Shown here: positions 22,015 through 34,040 of the stretch, piece after piece
How the letters are laid out: the number at the start of each line of letters is the position of its first letter
Position numbering within the stretch: the first letter of the stretch is position 1
Assembly (NCBI GenBank): GCA_003255025.1
Contig: QANY01002235.1
Span: forward strand, 124,001 to 188,000
DNA from: Datisca glomerata
Lineage: Eukaryota; Streptophyta; Magnoliopsida; Cucurbitales; Datiscaceae
Direction of reading: 5' to 3'
DNA: 64,000 nucleotides
Program-made: the position numbers and the translations under genes
Notes under the pieces: model-generated
What the model was told of the DNA's origin: nothing
The model's database searches: none
Seen by the model: the letters and a program-made list of their open reading frames with translations, nothing else

Positions 22015-23403
22015 TGTTCTTCTTGTCTGTAATTTGGGGTTACTTGGTACTTGGATTTAGGCTGTGCTGATATTTATGTTATTTTTGCTTTACATAAAAA
22101 AAGGAGAATTCCCTAACCCTTTTTGTTCTTTTAGGATTTCGAGCGCCCTCCCTCCCTCCTGTGTTTTTGGATTTGAATCTTATTACTAGCTTGGTTTAGT
22201 TACAATAAGAATTGAAATACTTGAACTTTGTTGTCTTCTATATATTCTTAGGGTTTCAATGACAAGTAAATTAAGGTTAATATTACGTGGGGTAAGACTA
22301 GGCTACGGGTATCAGAGTAAAACTCAACCATTGGATAACGTCAAGACATGGGATAATCTAATTAAATTTTCCTATTCTATTTCTGATGATTCCTGTTTGA
22401 TATGATCAAATTTGAGGTACTTTCATTTGGATAACTATAGTATATGAAACTTCATAATCCTGAGAGATGAAGACATCCTTATACTCCAGAAAACTATATT
22501 GTGAAAAAAATTTCAAGATTACCTATTCTTCTCTCGAGGCTATTTGTGATTGATCGCATTAGGGTTTATTTGTTCTTTTTTTATTACTATGTTAAATAGT
22601 TAAACAAGAGAGAGAGTGATGTTAAGTGTAATTAGGCGGTTATTGATCACAAGCGTTATGGATAAGGGGAAAAAGTGCTTTGGGTTTAGGGAATCCTATT
22701 ACGAATGTGAACAAAATATTAAGTTGTCTTCATATGTATATACATAATTCTTACAGTGATGAATAGAAGCGTAATTGATATTGCTGATAGTTATACATCT
22801 GTGTAATGTAAACACAATTTACTATTTGTCAAAGCTTGATTCTCCCCGGGTGAATCATAAGGTTTCGTCGGTTTAGTTGATTTTGATGTTGTGGTTTCAT
22901 AGATCGTTTCTCGTTGACCTACATGGAATATAGGGGCGGAATCAATATATTTTTTAGAGGTGCAGGAATATAAAACAAAATTTCCATACAGGTAGCAATT
23001 ATTTATCATTTTCTTTTGTTCTAAATAATTAAAAACAAATTCAACAAATTATAGAAAACAAAAGCACAAATTGATGGATTGGCTTGCTGTTTTATGTCCC
23101 GAAAATTATTTAAGAATGAATCTTATGTTAAATTTCACAACATTTTATTTTTCAAAATGCAAGTAGACCAGGGATTTCGTTAAATTGATAGGAAAGTGTT
23201 GAAAATACAGATTCACAATAGAAAGTGTTGGATCTTTTTCATAAACTTAAACATAAATCTAACTGCACAATAGAAAACGTTGAAGAAGTATATATCGGTT
23301 CTATTACTAATTAAGCAAGGAAAACCCATAACATTGATCAAGAAACTACTAATTATCATTGTGGCAAATAATTCCACAATTTTTGGCAAAGCAAATGTTT
23401 ACT
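22015..23403. other. non-coding AT-rich DNA downstream of MIR167
   Basis: No convincing reading frame, repeat family or RNA gene seen. It may include the rest of the MIR167 primary transcript. A 72-codon open frame on - at 22791-23009 has no recognisable motif and looks random. Confidence 0.45.
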
Positions 23404-23550
23404 ACTAGCAGTTTTTACATATTTATATACCCAGCCAATACATTGCATTTTACTAAATTATTAAATACATATATGCACGCATAGTGAGTCTTCATTCATA
23501 TATCGTGTCTTTGTAAATATTGTGTTGATCGTTATCATAAGACTAGACAC

Positions 23551-23937
23551 ATGGTCCACGAACATCGGATATGTAACGGGTTTATAAATGGCTATACATG
23601 TTGGTATTCTCACGAGGAGTCAATGTTTACTAATTCATCCGTGATTGCTAAACCATCTGAAGCCATTGCTAATAATGGAGCACACGTAGAAACACCATTA
23701 TCATATCAAGAAGATGATGATGATATGCATGAGTTGTTGCACAATGCATTTGATAATTTATTGAACAATGAACATGGATCAGACTATACTCCATCACAAC
23801 AAATGGTTGATGATGTAAATGTAAGGATGGGACATTCATGGATGATTTTAATGTTAGACACTTTTACGATTTGGTTAAAGATCACTACTACACTTTTACA
23901 TATTTATATACCCAGCCAATACATTGCATTTTACTAA
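23551..23937 (+). pseudogene. CACTA transposase N-terminal (transposase-associated) fragment, copy 1
   Basis: Reads MVHEHRICNGFINGYTCWYS, matching the end of the zinc-binding transposase-associated domain found at the N-terminus of TNP2-type CACTA transposases, then an acidic linker (YQEDDDDMHELLHNAFDNL). The upstream Cys part is visible as CQYC-like text from about 23505. A frame change near 23835 would give MDDFNVRHFYDLVKD, the next conserved block, after which homology stops. It is a fragment and cannot encode a transposase. Confidence 0.72.
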
Positions 23938-23981
23938 ATTATTCAATATATATTCACGCTTAGTGAGTCTTCATTCATATA

Positions 23982-24365
23982 TTGTGTCTTTGTAAATATT
24001 GTGTTGATTGTTATCATAAGACTAGAGACATGTTCCATGAAAACCGGATATGTAACGGGTTTATAAATGGCTACACATGTTGGTATTTTCACGGGGAGTC
24101 GATGTTGACTAATTCATCCATGATTGGTACGCCATCTAAAGCCATTGCTAATAATGGAGCACATGTAGAAACATCATTATCATGTCAAGAAGATGATGAT
24201 GATATGCATGAGTTGTTGCACGATGCATTTGATAATTTATTGAACAATGAACGTGGATCAGACTATACTCCAACACAACAAATGGTTGATGATGTAAATG
24301 TAAGGATGGGGCATTCATGGATGATTTTAATGTTAGACACTTTTACGATTTGGTTAAAGATCAAC
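23982..24365 (+). pseudogene. CACTA transposase N-terminal fragment, copy 2
   Basis: Second copy of the same block: CKYCVDCYHKTRDM, then FHENRICNGFINGYTCWYFH. It differs from copy 1 at roughly one base in 20-25 and ends at the same point, just before the left end of the CACTA element. The same frame change near the end is shared, so the frameshift predates the duplication. Confidence 0.72.
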
Positions 24366-24417
24366 TACTACAAAACTATTTTTTAACGACGAGGATTTCT
24401 CATCGTTAAAATCAAAG

Positions 24418-27400
24418 ACGATGGGTAGTCACCCGTTATCATCAAAGGTGTCGTAAAAAATCACATATTTGTTATGATGGGTAAAAAATGACGGTCGTTC
24501 CACGTCGTCTTCAAACACACGAGAACGACAGTTGTTTTGTAGTTCTTCGACGATGGTTACTGCACACACCGTCATCGTTGTTGAATTGTCTTTAACGACG
24601 GTGTGTATAGACCCCGTCATAGTTATTTATTATTTATTTATTATTTAATTTTTGAAACTGTCATTTTTATTATATATTTACGACGACGTGTATACAAACC
24701 ATCATCGTTGATAATATATATTTGTTTAAATTTATTTAAAACAGTAAAATTAAGCCAACCTATTAGAATTAAACAATAAATGAAAATATAAAAACACTAC
24801 AAATATCTCAACACACAATATAACTTTTCATTGCATACAATATGATTATCCTCAAACTTTTTAACATTGTAGACCAGGAAAAACAAATAACGTAATTAAT
24901 TACAAAAACCTTGAAACTAATTAACTTTGAATACTTCTTTAAGTTATTCTAGTTGCTCCCAAATTGATCTACTTAGCTGTTAAACCCTGTAAAAAATAAA
25001 AGTTGGTTTAACCCATCAAGTATAAAGTAAAGTAAAAGAGTATTGGAATAAAGCTGTCATTCATACATGTTTTGTTGATTTGATATTTACTACTTCGTTA
25101 TCCACTCATGTGTTGCATTATAAACTATTTAGTTTAACCTTGTTTAAAAGATAAAACATACAAAGTGAAACAAATTATAAACACACCAATATCATACTAA
25201 CCACAAGACCTATATGTAATACAATACCTTCAATAATCACAGTGTCTTCGCCATTTGATCGAACATAAGCAACCTCGTTTTCACAATATGTGTCAAATGT
25301 TTCAACAGAAGTATCTCTTTCACAAACAAATAATAATATAATAATTTATCACTAAATCATCATCGACAATACTTTTACGATATTCTCTTTGAGTGGAAGA
25401 TAAGACAAGTTACCATCTTTGATCTTTTGGACCGTCGTCATTGTTTATTATTTATTTTTTATTTAATTTTTGAAACTGTCATTTTGTTATAGTTTTACGA
25501 CGGTTTGGTCGTCTGTGATGATATTTTTTTTAAATTTCTTTACAAAATTATTAAGCCAGCCTATTAGAATGAAACAATAAATGAAAATAGGAAAACACCA
25601 CAAATATCTCAACAGATAATATAACTCTTCATTGCACACAATATGATTATCCTCAAAATTTCTAACATTGTAGACCAGAAAAACAAATAACGTAATTAAT
25701 TACAAAAACCTTGAAAGTAATGAACTTTGAATACTTCTTTAAGTTGTTCAAGTTACTCTCAAATTGATCTACTTAGTTGTTGAACCCTGCAAAACATAAA
25801 GGTTGGTTTAACCAATCAATTTATTACAAAGTAAAGTAAATGAGTATTGAAATTTTCCATTCATACATGTTTTGTTGATTTGATAATTATTGTTTCGTGT
25901 ATACACTCATGTGTTGCATTATAAATTATTTAGTTTAACCTTGAGTAAAAGATAAAATATACAAAGTTAAATAAATTATAAACGCATCAATATCTTGCTA
26001 ACTCACAAGACATAGTTACATGTATACCTTCAATAATCATAGTGTCTTCACCATTTGGTCGAACATAAGTAACCTCGTTTTGACCATATGTGTCAAATGT
26101 TTCAACAGAAGGAATCTCTTTCGCAAATAAATAACAATCCAATAATGCATTACCTAAATCATCATCAACAATACTTTTATGATATTCTTTTTGAGTGAAA
26201 GATAAGACATTTGACCATTTTGGATCTTTTGGACCCTTGACGTAAAAACTTATTTTGCTTGCGAAGCCAAAATGAAAGGCTCATTTTTGTAACCTAATCT
26301 TGGAAGATCAACTAATATAAATTCAAGATCATCAACTTTGATCCCATTACTATTCTGCACTCATATTTAAACAATGAAATTCTAAACATATGATAATTAA
26401 GCTCTCAAATCTCTTGGATCACTCCATAAAAGGACAAGTCTGAATAAATAGGATTGTTATCCTTAGCACTAACAATCTGCATTATATGTGCCACTACATT
26501 AACTCCACTATTCTGGAAACAACGATCGTTATCACGATATTTTGTATGAAATCTATAGCCATTCATAGCGTAACCAAAATATTTGATTACCTCATAAATT
26601 GGGTCGTATGCTATCCACCTTAGTGTATTTATTACACTTATAGATATCATTTAGCTGATCACATAGCCAATAAATAAATGTTCGGTTATGTTCATCTTGT
26701 AGCCATTTATGTCTCCTTGAATTGTTAGAATACTTCTTCCTCAAGAAAGTCATATGTTGCCTATATAGCATCACAAATCATAGATGATGGGTAATCACCC
26801 GTCACCTTAAAAGGAGTCGTAAAAAATTAAATATTATTTACAACGCGTAAAAACAATGATGGCTATTCCAGACACCGTCGTCTTCAAACCCACAAGAACG
26901 ACGTTTGTTTTGTAGTTCTTCAATGACAGTTACTATACACACCATCATCATTGTTGAATTGTGTTGAACAACGGTGTCTCAGACACCGTCGTCATTGTTT
27001 ATTATTTATTATTTATTTAATTTTTGAAAGTGTCATTTTGTTATAGTTTTACGATAGTTTGTCTACAAACCGTCGTCTGTGATGATATTTTTTTTAAAAT
27101 TTCTTTACAAAATAATTAAGCCAACCTATTAGAATGAAACAATAAATGAAAATAGAAAAACACCACAAATATCTCAGCAGACAATATAACTCTTTATTGC
27201 ATACAATATGATTATCCTCAAAATTTCTAACATTGTAGATCAGAAAAAATAAATAACGTAATTAATTATGAAAACCTTGAAAGTAATGGACTTTGAATAC
27301 TTCTTTAAGTTGTTCAAGTTTCTCTCAAATTGATCTACTTAGTTGTTGAACCCTGCAAAAAATAAAGGTTGGTTTAACCCATCAATTTGTTACAAAGTAA

Positions 27401-27715
27401 AGTAAAAAAGTATTGAAATTTTCCATTCATACATGTTTTGTTGATTTGATAATTACTGTTTCGTTTATCCACTCATGTGTTGCATTATAAATTATTTAGT
27501 TTAACCTTGAGAAAAAGATAAAACATACAAAGTTAAGCAAATTATAAACGCACCAATATCTTGCTAACACACAAGACATAGTTACATGTAATACCTTCAA
27601 TAAATAAATGTCCGGTTATGTTCATCTTGTAGCCATTTATGTCTACTTTAATTGTTAGGATACTTCTTACTCAAGAAAGTCATATGTTGCCTATATAGCA
27701 GCACAAAACAAAAAT
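24418..27715. repeat. duplicated 3' region of the CACTA element (three related copies)
   Basis: The subterminal word GATGGGTANTCACCCGT occurs at 24420 and again at 26785, each followed by about 190 bp of related ACGACGG-rich DNA. A non-coding unit of about 800 bp (TTTTTGAAACTGTCATTTTN.. to the acctcgtttt region) is present three times: 24612-25431, 25432-26235 and 26985-27600. The coding 3' segment at 26667-26775 recurs at 27602-27710. The simplest reading is a tandem duplication of the element's whole 3' end, plus an extra 820-bp duplication in the outer copy and a deletion in the inner one. Confidence 0.78.
26400..26775 (-). pseudogene. CACTA transposase C-terminal coding segment
   Basis: Two overlapping frames on - read KKYSNNSRRHKWLQDEHNRT (near 26680-26740) and then GYAMNGYRFHTKYRD and QNSGVNVVAHIMQI (26450-26570), ending DLSFYGVIQEI. 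These match the conserved C-terminal region (DUF4216-type) of plant TNP2 transposases. The frame changes near 26610-26640. A second, truncated copy of the first part lies at 27602-27710. Confidence 0.72.
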
Positions 27716-27849
27716 TCAAATAGAGTATGCAATAAAAAATCATTATAAAAAACAATGAGCATGATAAAAAACGATTGAGATTATTATGTTTACTTGATAT
27801 AGGGTTGAACTTCATTAGTATTTTCTAATACGTAATGATGTGATTGCTT

Positions 27850-28480
27850 TCATTGTTCTTGATCAATTCTTTCTACATAACCACTTGATAAAGGCTTACC
27901 ATCTTTCAAGTCATCATCTGAGCAAAACTCTATAGTTTCTTTAGCAATATAACACTCACAAATGCAATCCTCTGGTAGATTGTGATCTCTTACATAACCC
28001 TTCAACACTTTCATGTATCGTTCAAATGGGTACATCCACCAAAATTAAACCGGTCCACAAAGTCGTACCTCTCTAACAATGTGCAGAGTGAGATGAACCA
28101 TGATGGGGAAGAATGTGGGAGGAAAATGTTTTTCAAGAAAACATAACGTCACAACAAATTCTTTTTGTAGCACATCTAGTTATGTAACATCTATAACCTT
28201 ACTACAAATTGCATTAAAGAATGAACAAAGTTTGGTGATTGCATATCTTACATGAGCTGATAATAATCCACATATTCCTACAGGGAGTATAAGTTGTATT
28301 AATGTATGACAATCATGAGATTTCAACCTATTAATATTAAGATCTTTAAAAAATCATATTTTGAAAATTTGATGAGTACCCTTCAGGAACTTTTATGTTG
28401 GCCAATATAGTGCATAGTTTCTTCTTTCCTTCTCATGATAATTTGTAACAAGCTGGGGGTAGGACTACTTTTGGCGCCAA
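27850..28480 (-). pseudogene. CACTA transposase middle segment (DUF4218-type)
   Basis: MYPFERYMKVLKGYVRDHNL and IAKETIEFCSDD at 27850-28035 are the hallmark of the DUF4218 region of CACTA transposases. Upstream, 28036-28480 can be read on - as LHIVREVRLCGPV and NRLKSHDCHTLIQ across stops. The block links the TNP2 core to the C-terminal segment in the expected order. Confidence 0.75.
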
Positions 28481-28482
28481 TC

Positions 28483-28974
28483 CTAGTCTATGCACAATTC
28501 CTCAAGAGCCATACGACTAGACAGCCCATCTCTTGCCTTCCCAGCAATATCAAGAAGTGTTCCCATAATATTCATGCAAATATTTTCTTCAATGTGCATA
28601 ACATCGAGACAATGTCGAACATGTAAGCTTTTCCAATATTCTAAATTGAAGAAAATTGATTTATTCTTCCAGTAATATTTGGACAATCCATCTTTCGTCA
28701 TAAATCTAACTTTCTCAACTCTTTCCAACACTTGTTTTCCACTAAAAGGTGCAGGAGTTGTTCTAAGCACTTGATTACCATCAAATGCCTTTCTTTGCCT
28801 TCTATAAGGATGTGTGGGTGGTAAACAAATTTTATGTCCTATATATTTATTTTGTTTGCTATGTTTTAGCCTAATAGAAGATGTATCTTCTGAACATATT
28901 GGACAAGCATAATAACCTTTTATACTGCATCTACATAAGTTTTCATATGCAAGGAAATCATTGATCGTCCACAT
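28483..28974 (-). pseudogene. CACTA transposase core, second half (Transposase_21 / TNP2)
   Basis: A 163-codon open stretch: WTINDFLAYENLCRCSIKGY, then YACPICSEDTSS, CLPPTHPYRRQRKAFDG and HVRHCLDVMHIEENICMN. These are conserved TNP2 blocks; the LDVMHIEEN region is near the catalytic core. The open frame ends within the element, followed by the DUF4218 segment. Confidence 0.85.
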
Positions 28975-29110
28975 TAAGACTACTCTAAGAGTAAACTCTT
29001 TTCCTGATATGCATCATACGCCTCAATTCCCACTTCCTAGAGAACTTTAAGATCATCAATCAAAGGTGCTAAATAGACACCAATATCATTTCCTGGTTAC
29101 TTAGGACCAA

Positions 29111-30166
29111 CTATGTTAACATCATGTATTTTCTATTCATGCACAACCATGAAGGGAGATTATATATCACTATAATAACAGACCAACAACTATATTTACT
29201 ACTAAGAAAATTAAATGGATTTATCCCATCTAATGCAATAGCTAGCCGAAGGTGTCTTGGCTCAGCTGCGAAATCCGGCCACTTGTGGTCTATAAGCTTC
29301 CAAGATAGAGAATCGGTTGGCTGACGTAATTTACCATCTATTTCATTATCATAAGCATTCCACGTCAAGTTTTTTGTAATATGTCTACTATTATACATTC
29401 GTTTAAACTGTGGTATGGGAGGAAAATACATTAACACCTTTGTAGGCATTCCTTTTTTCTCCCCTAACAAATTCTTCGATGGTTTCCATCTTGAGACACC
29501 ACACACAGGACATACAGTTGCTTCTACATGCTCATTTCTATATAGAATGCAATCATTAGGACATGCATGTATTTTTTCATACTCCATTCCTAAAGCACAC
29601 AAGGTTTTCTTAGTCTCGTAGAACAAAACGGGCATTTGAATGCCATCTGGAAGCATTTCTTCTACCACACTTAATAAATCTGAACAACTTATGTCACTCC
29701 ATCCATATTTAGCCTTTAAATTATACAACTTCACTAATGCATATAATTTTATGAACTTTTTACAATTAGGTTTCAAAGGCATCTCAGCGTCATTAAACAT
29801 CTTTTCGAATTTCTCAGGATTATCTAAATAAAAATCTTCTACTGCTTCAACCATATTTACAGTACATTCATAATCATCAATATCTACATGAGATCTCTCT
29901 CTTCCTTCATTTATACCATACGTACTTTTTCTAGAATTATCTAATTCTCCATGCCACACCCATGTTTGATATCCTTGTTCTATACCATTAATGAATAAGT
30001 GATTTCTTACCTCAGAGAAAGTGAAACGTTTGAGATTCTCACATTTCACACACGGACAATGTAAGAAAAAAGGGTCATTACCATGCTCCATCGCATACTT
30101 GAGAAAACTATCACAAATGTCATAATTTGTAGATGTTCCATCCATAAACATCCACGATTTATCCAT
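29111..30166 (-). pseudogene. CACTA transposase N-terminal half (transposase-associated + TNP2 start)
   Basis: 351 codons from ATG 30166. MDKSWMFMDGTSTNYD opens the zinc-binding transposase-associated domain with HCPCVKC and HLFINGIEQGYQTWVWHG (within residues 1-75). The TNP2 part begins near residue 140 and contains CPNDCILYRNEH, CPVCGVSRW and LAIALDGINPFN. The frame ends at 29111; the next 135 bp to 28975 continue the family text (GPK, PGNDIGVYLAPLIDDLKVL) but with two in-frame stops and a frame change, so the transposase is not made whole. Length and order otherwise match the family. Confidence 0.86.
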
Positions 30167-30905
30167 CCTAAGAATAAAAATAAATATTGAAAACTCGTTA
30201 TTACCCTAGAATTAACATAATTAAATTAAAAAAAATGGAGAAAGAAAGAAATATACCTTCCAAATTCGTGATTTGAATGAATAAAAAATAAATCAGAGAA
30301 TCAGAGTTGAATGTAAATGAGATCTCAAGTTTAAGTAGACGAGGAAGCAATTGATTCGAAAGAGAAATAAAGAATCAAATATGACTACAAGACGCAGAGA
30401 CAGTATCAATATATTAGAAACAACGGAAAGAATAAGAGAAAAAAAGTCGTGCGGTTACTTTTAGTTTAAAATGTGTGATAAATGATGACGGGTTATATAT
30501 ACCCGTCATGAATGATGACCAATTCCACATGCAGGAATAAAAAAATTTAAAGGCATGTGGCCTGAAAATCATATTAAATAATGTTCTACAAGAGTAGAAA
30601 AATGTTGTAAAAAGTGAGATACCATAAGGGTCTTCACAAGAGGTGTTATACCTCGCGAAAACGTGAACTTTTAATATGAGGGGCTGTCACAGGCATTGCA
30701 TGATCCTTGTGGATTATTTTTCATTGAGATATCTGACTCTTGTAAAATGTCATATTTATTGCATGCGCTTAACATTTTCTTGAATAACAGCTTGTTGAGA
30801 CCGCTAATCATGTGCATCAAGCCTGTCGTGTATGCCGTCAGCACCTGTATTATCCGAATTGCACATTAATATGATATTGCATGACTAAATAATAAATATT
30901 AACAT

Positions 30906-32258
30906 CATAACTCACATAATTGACTTCAACAGATGGAAGACCCTGGACTGGAATATCATTTGGAATGTCAACCAACTCACTACCACCATCTGGGATTGGT
31001 AATTGAATTTGCCACGATGGTAGTGGGATGTCAGCCACTCTTATATCATCAATGGTCGCTCTAGCAGACCCTGATGCTCATGGTACTATTGTGGTTGTTG
31101 CAGTTGCTAGTGCTTCTGCCTATACATAGTAGATTACAAAATTACATTGTATAACGAAATGATTAATCTCCTATATTTAAAAATCACTTAGAGACATTTA
31201 GCACCTGCGAAGATGAAGATGTCCCATCATAGTGATATCATAGTCTAGTTGTCGATCGTTGACTTCCAGGCCAGTTATTGTAGCAAAGTCCAATGGGGTC
31301 ATCGTCATTTCACCCACTTCATCTATATGAAAGGTGTGGGTTGTATCCCACCATTTCTCAACATTCCTTCTCACATTTTCAAGAAGCCTACTGCACCATG
31401 GAGCTACTAGTGTAGTGTTCTCAAAACCACGAATACCAAGATCATAGAACTCAGCCTAATAAACCAAAATGTAAGTATGACTTAGTGAAAAAAGGTGTGT
31501 GGAGAAAAATGTACTATAAACATACACTATAATTTTATCGTTGAACACCTTACTGGCAATAAACATACACTATAATTTTTCATCCAAAATATATATCGCT
31601 ACTAAAAATTATATATTTCTAGAAGCATCACATAAAAAACACTCAGTTTTCAAAATGATTCAAGTAACTATTTGGTGTTTTAACAACATAACATATAACA
31701 ACCAAATTTTTTGTTAAAGAAACTTACATTTTATCCTTGGATGGGATATATCATTTTATCGAACAAGTTACGAGCATTCATATAAATATAGTATAAACAT
31801 CAATATGACATTTTATCAAACACCTCACGGACAATGAAAAAAATGCATCATACAATTCATTATGACATTTCATCGAACACTTTACGGGCATTCATGAAAA
31901 TACTATAGATTTTCATCCAAGAGATATATTTCTACCAACAACCATACGTTTCTATAATCATCACATAAAAAACCCAATATGCAGAACGAATCAAGTATAT
32001 ATTAGGTGTTTTAATAATATAACACATAAAATTCAAAATCTTTAAAGAAAAACTTTTATCTTGTTTGCTTGGGTGAGATATATGCTCCGTTGGAGCAATA
32101 TGAAGAATAGGGCTACTAGGTTTTTTATTCTTTGTACGAAATCTTTTCATCCCATTGTCGGTCGCATCGTATGACTCTTTCGAGACGCTCAAGCTCGAAC
32201 TTGGTTGTGCCGTTACACTCAATGTTCCTTTTGTAACTTTATGCTTTCTTCTAGCCAT
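30906..32258 (-). pseudogene. plant mobile domain (MAIN-like) gene, broken
   Basis: Probable exon 1 starts at ATG 32258 (MARRKHKVTKGTLSV) and ends near 32060. The clearest exon is 31206-31455: 84 codons without a stop, preceded by a TTATTAG acceptor, reading AEFYDLGIRGF and WWDTTHTFHIDEVGEMTMTP, then DFATITGLEV. This is the core of the plant mobile domain shared by MAIN-like proteins and Mutator/gypsy-captured genes. A third block (31121-30906) reads ASGSARATIDDIRVADIPLP but has an in-frame TGA. The intron is enlarged by a 333-bp tandem duplication, and the exon 1 donor looks mutated. Host gene versus transposon cargo cannot be told. Confidence 0.62.
31520..32075. repeat. approx. 333-bp tandem duplication in the intron of the plant-mobile-domain gene
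   Basis: TTTTCATCCAA starts a repeated block at about 31578 and 31911; both copies continue through CATCACATAAAAAACNC and GGTGTTTTAANAA to a TTTTATCNT.G segment. Copies differ by about 20-25%, so the event is old. The right-hand copy overlaps the putative exon 1 end. Confidence 0.7.
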
Positions 32259-32359
32259 TATTGGTGAAAAATATAATATTAGAAGGATATGGGGTTTGGG
32301 GCTGTGGGTTGGAGGGATTTGGCTCGGGTTTGATGCGGGTTTTGACTCGTGTTGCAAGG

Positions 32360-33289
32360 GATGTGTTCAATGAGAGATTACGGGTTTGACTCGCATGTTG
32401 CAATGGGTTTGGATCAGTTTTGATGGATTTCGGGATGTGAAGAGAGAGATGAAGATGGAGATGAAGAAGAAGGAGAATAGGGTTTGATTGAAGAGAAATG
32501 AAGTGTTGAGAGAGAGGGGGAAGGGTGGATATTGCTTTTTTAAGAATAAGGGGGAATGGGGTTTTTAATGTTGGGGTTAATTTTGATAAGAAATAAGGTT
32601 AGATTTGAAAATTAGTTTTATAAGGACAAATTAATTATAACATAAAAGGTTATTTTTTAAAAATTATAAAATAAAAATGTTTAATTTCAAATTTCAATAT
32701 TTAATTTCAAACTTTTTAGCGGATATGCTCGATTTAACAGTAGAATCTAACCTTAAGGGATATACGTGTTTGTCAAACTGATGAATATGATTTACCAACC
32801 ATCATAACATCATGACATATAATTATATTTAGTGAAAATCCGTCTCGCTCGATACTTGTCACAAAAGCACAGCAACATTATCAATGACAACTTTTATCGA
32901 GTTTATGATTAAGTGTTTAATTCGTTTAGGAATCCTTAATTAATCCAATCTAATTTCACATAGTAAATGAGTATCATGAATGTTTGCATTGAATTAAAAA
33001 GATTTTTCTATTTTTATCAATGATTTTCTCGGTGTACGATAAATAATTATAAAAATATCAATTTTAAAGAAAATTGTGAAGAATTACAATTAGAGCCGTA
33101 TAAATGGAGATTAGGAGCAAAAAAGTGATGGTTGGGAGGGAGACTGGCGATCGCCTATTTGTACATGACGTTTGGGGACTGAAACAGGAGATTTGAGGCA
33201 TAAAACTAGTGCTTGGCGATGATGTGATTAGCACCTTCAAGATGGCATTTAGGGGCTAAAAATAGGCAATTCACCTATTAGGTATGGCA
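32360..33289. other. intergenic DNA with GA-rich and AT-rich parts
   Basis: Positions 32430-32560 are purine-rich (GAGAGAGATGAAGATGGAG-type). The rest is AT-rich without coding signal. A 10-bp palindrome GGCGATCGCC lies at about 33147-33156, in a short GC-richer stretch (33110-33290) just before the minisatellite. Confidence 0.4.
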
Positions 33290-34040
33290 ATTATGTTTTA
33301 GGTGTTCACCAAATACGTAGTGGTGTACACCAAATTTTTCACTGGTTCACCAAATTTTAAAAATTATTTTTTTCGGTGAAACTCAGTACGTAATTGGTGA
33401 AATCCAATACGTATTTGGTGAACCCCTCTAAGAATTATTATTCTGTACGTATTTAGTAAACTTCACTACGTAATTGGTGAAACCCACTACGTATTAGTGA
33501 ACCCCAGTACGTATGTGATGAACTCTTCCATTAATTATTATTGTGTATGTATTTGGTGAACCTTAGTACATAATTTGGTGAACCCCAATACGTATATTAT
33601 GAACTCCTCCAAGAATTATTATTGTGTACGTATTTTGGTGAATTTCAGTACGTAATTGTTGAATTCTAGTACGTATTTAGTAAACCGCTCTAAGAATTAT
33701 TCTTTTGTACGTATTTGGTGAACCCCACTACGTAACTAGTGAACCCAACTACGTATTTGGTAAACCCCACTACGCATTTGTTGAACCCCTCCAAGAGTTA
33801 TTATTTTGTACGTAATTGGTGAACCCCGCTACGTATTTGGTGAACCCCGCTACATATTTGGTGAACCCCGCTACGTATTTGGTGAACAACTCTAAGAATG
33901 ATTATTTTTTGCGTATTCGGTGAACCCCACTATATATTTGGTGAACTCTTCTAAAAATTATTAATTTGTACGTATTTAGTAAATTTAAGTACGTATTTGA
34001 TGAACCTCAGTACGTATTTAATGAATCCCTCTAAGAAAAA
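33290..34040. repeat. minisatellite array 1: 21-bp units in a higher-order pattern
   Basis: Basic unit about TACGTATTTGGTGAACCCCAC. Every few units a spacer of about 38 bp with AAGAATTATTATTNTGTACG interrupts. Spacer starts at about 33431, 33531, 33612, 33693, 33794, 33895, 33955 and 34034 are 100, 81, 81, 101, 101, 60 and 79 bp apart, that is, 38 bp plus 1-3 units of 21 bp. The same array lies in inverted orientation at 40420-41135. Confidence 0.9.

Larger units (their letters stand above)
23404..24365 (+). repeat. two 481-bp tandem copies of a transposase-associated-domain fragment
   Basis: Copy 1 is about 23404-23884 and copy 2 about 23885-24365; CCAGCCAAT starts at 23431 and 23912, a period of 481 bp. 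Each copy contains non-coding AT-rich DNA and then a partial coding block. The junctions carry ACTACTA-type words (23401, 23886, 24366), which resemble the CACTA terminal motif, so the tandem array may have formed at or by transposon ends. Confidence 0.85.
24366..30600 (-). mobile_element. CACTA (En/Spm-type) DNA transposon, transposase on - strand
   Basis: The left end near 24366 reads TACTACAAAAC, one base off CACTACAAAA, followed by a palindrome TTTTAACGACGAG/CTCATCGTTAAAA (24381-24413) and many short ACGACGG/CCGTCGT words typical of subterminal repeats. TNP2-like coding runs from 30166 down to about 26400. The right end is not resolved: inverted CCGTCAT/ATGACGG words occur at 30484-30520 and a TTGTAAAAAGTG motif near 30613-30625. 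Exact right boundary and 3-bp target duplication are uncertain. Confidence 0.78.

Noticed and set aside
28435..28675. Two short + frames opposite the CACTA transposase
   Set aside because: Both mirror conserved TNP2 coding on the - strand.
33147..33156. GGCGATCGCC palindrome as an origin or binding site
   Set aside because: A lone 10-bp palindrome with no repeated copies or partner site nearby.
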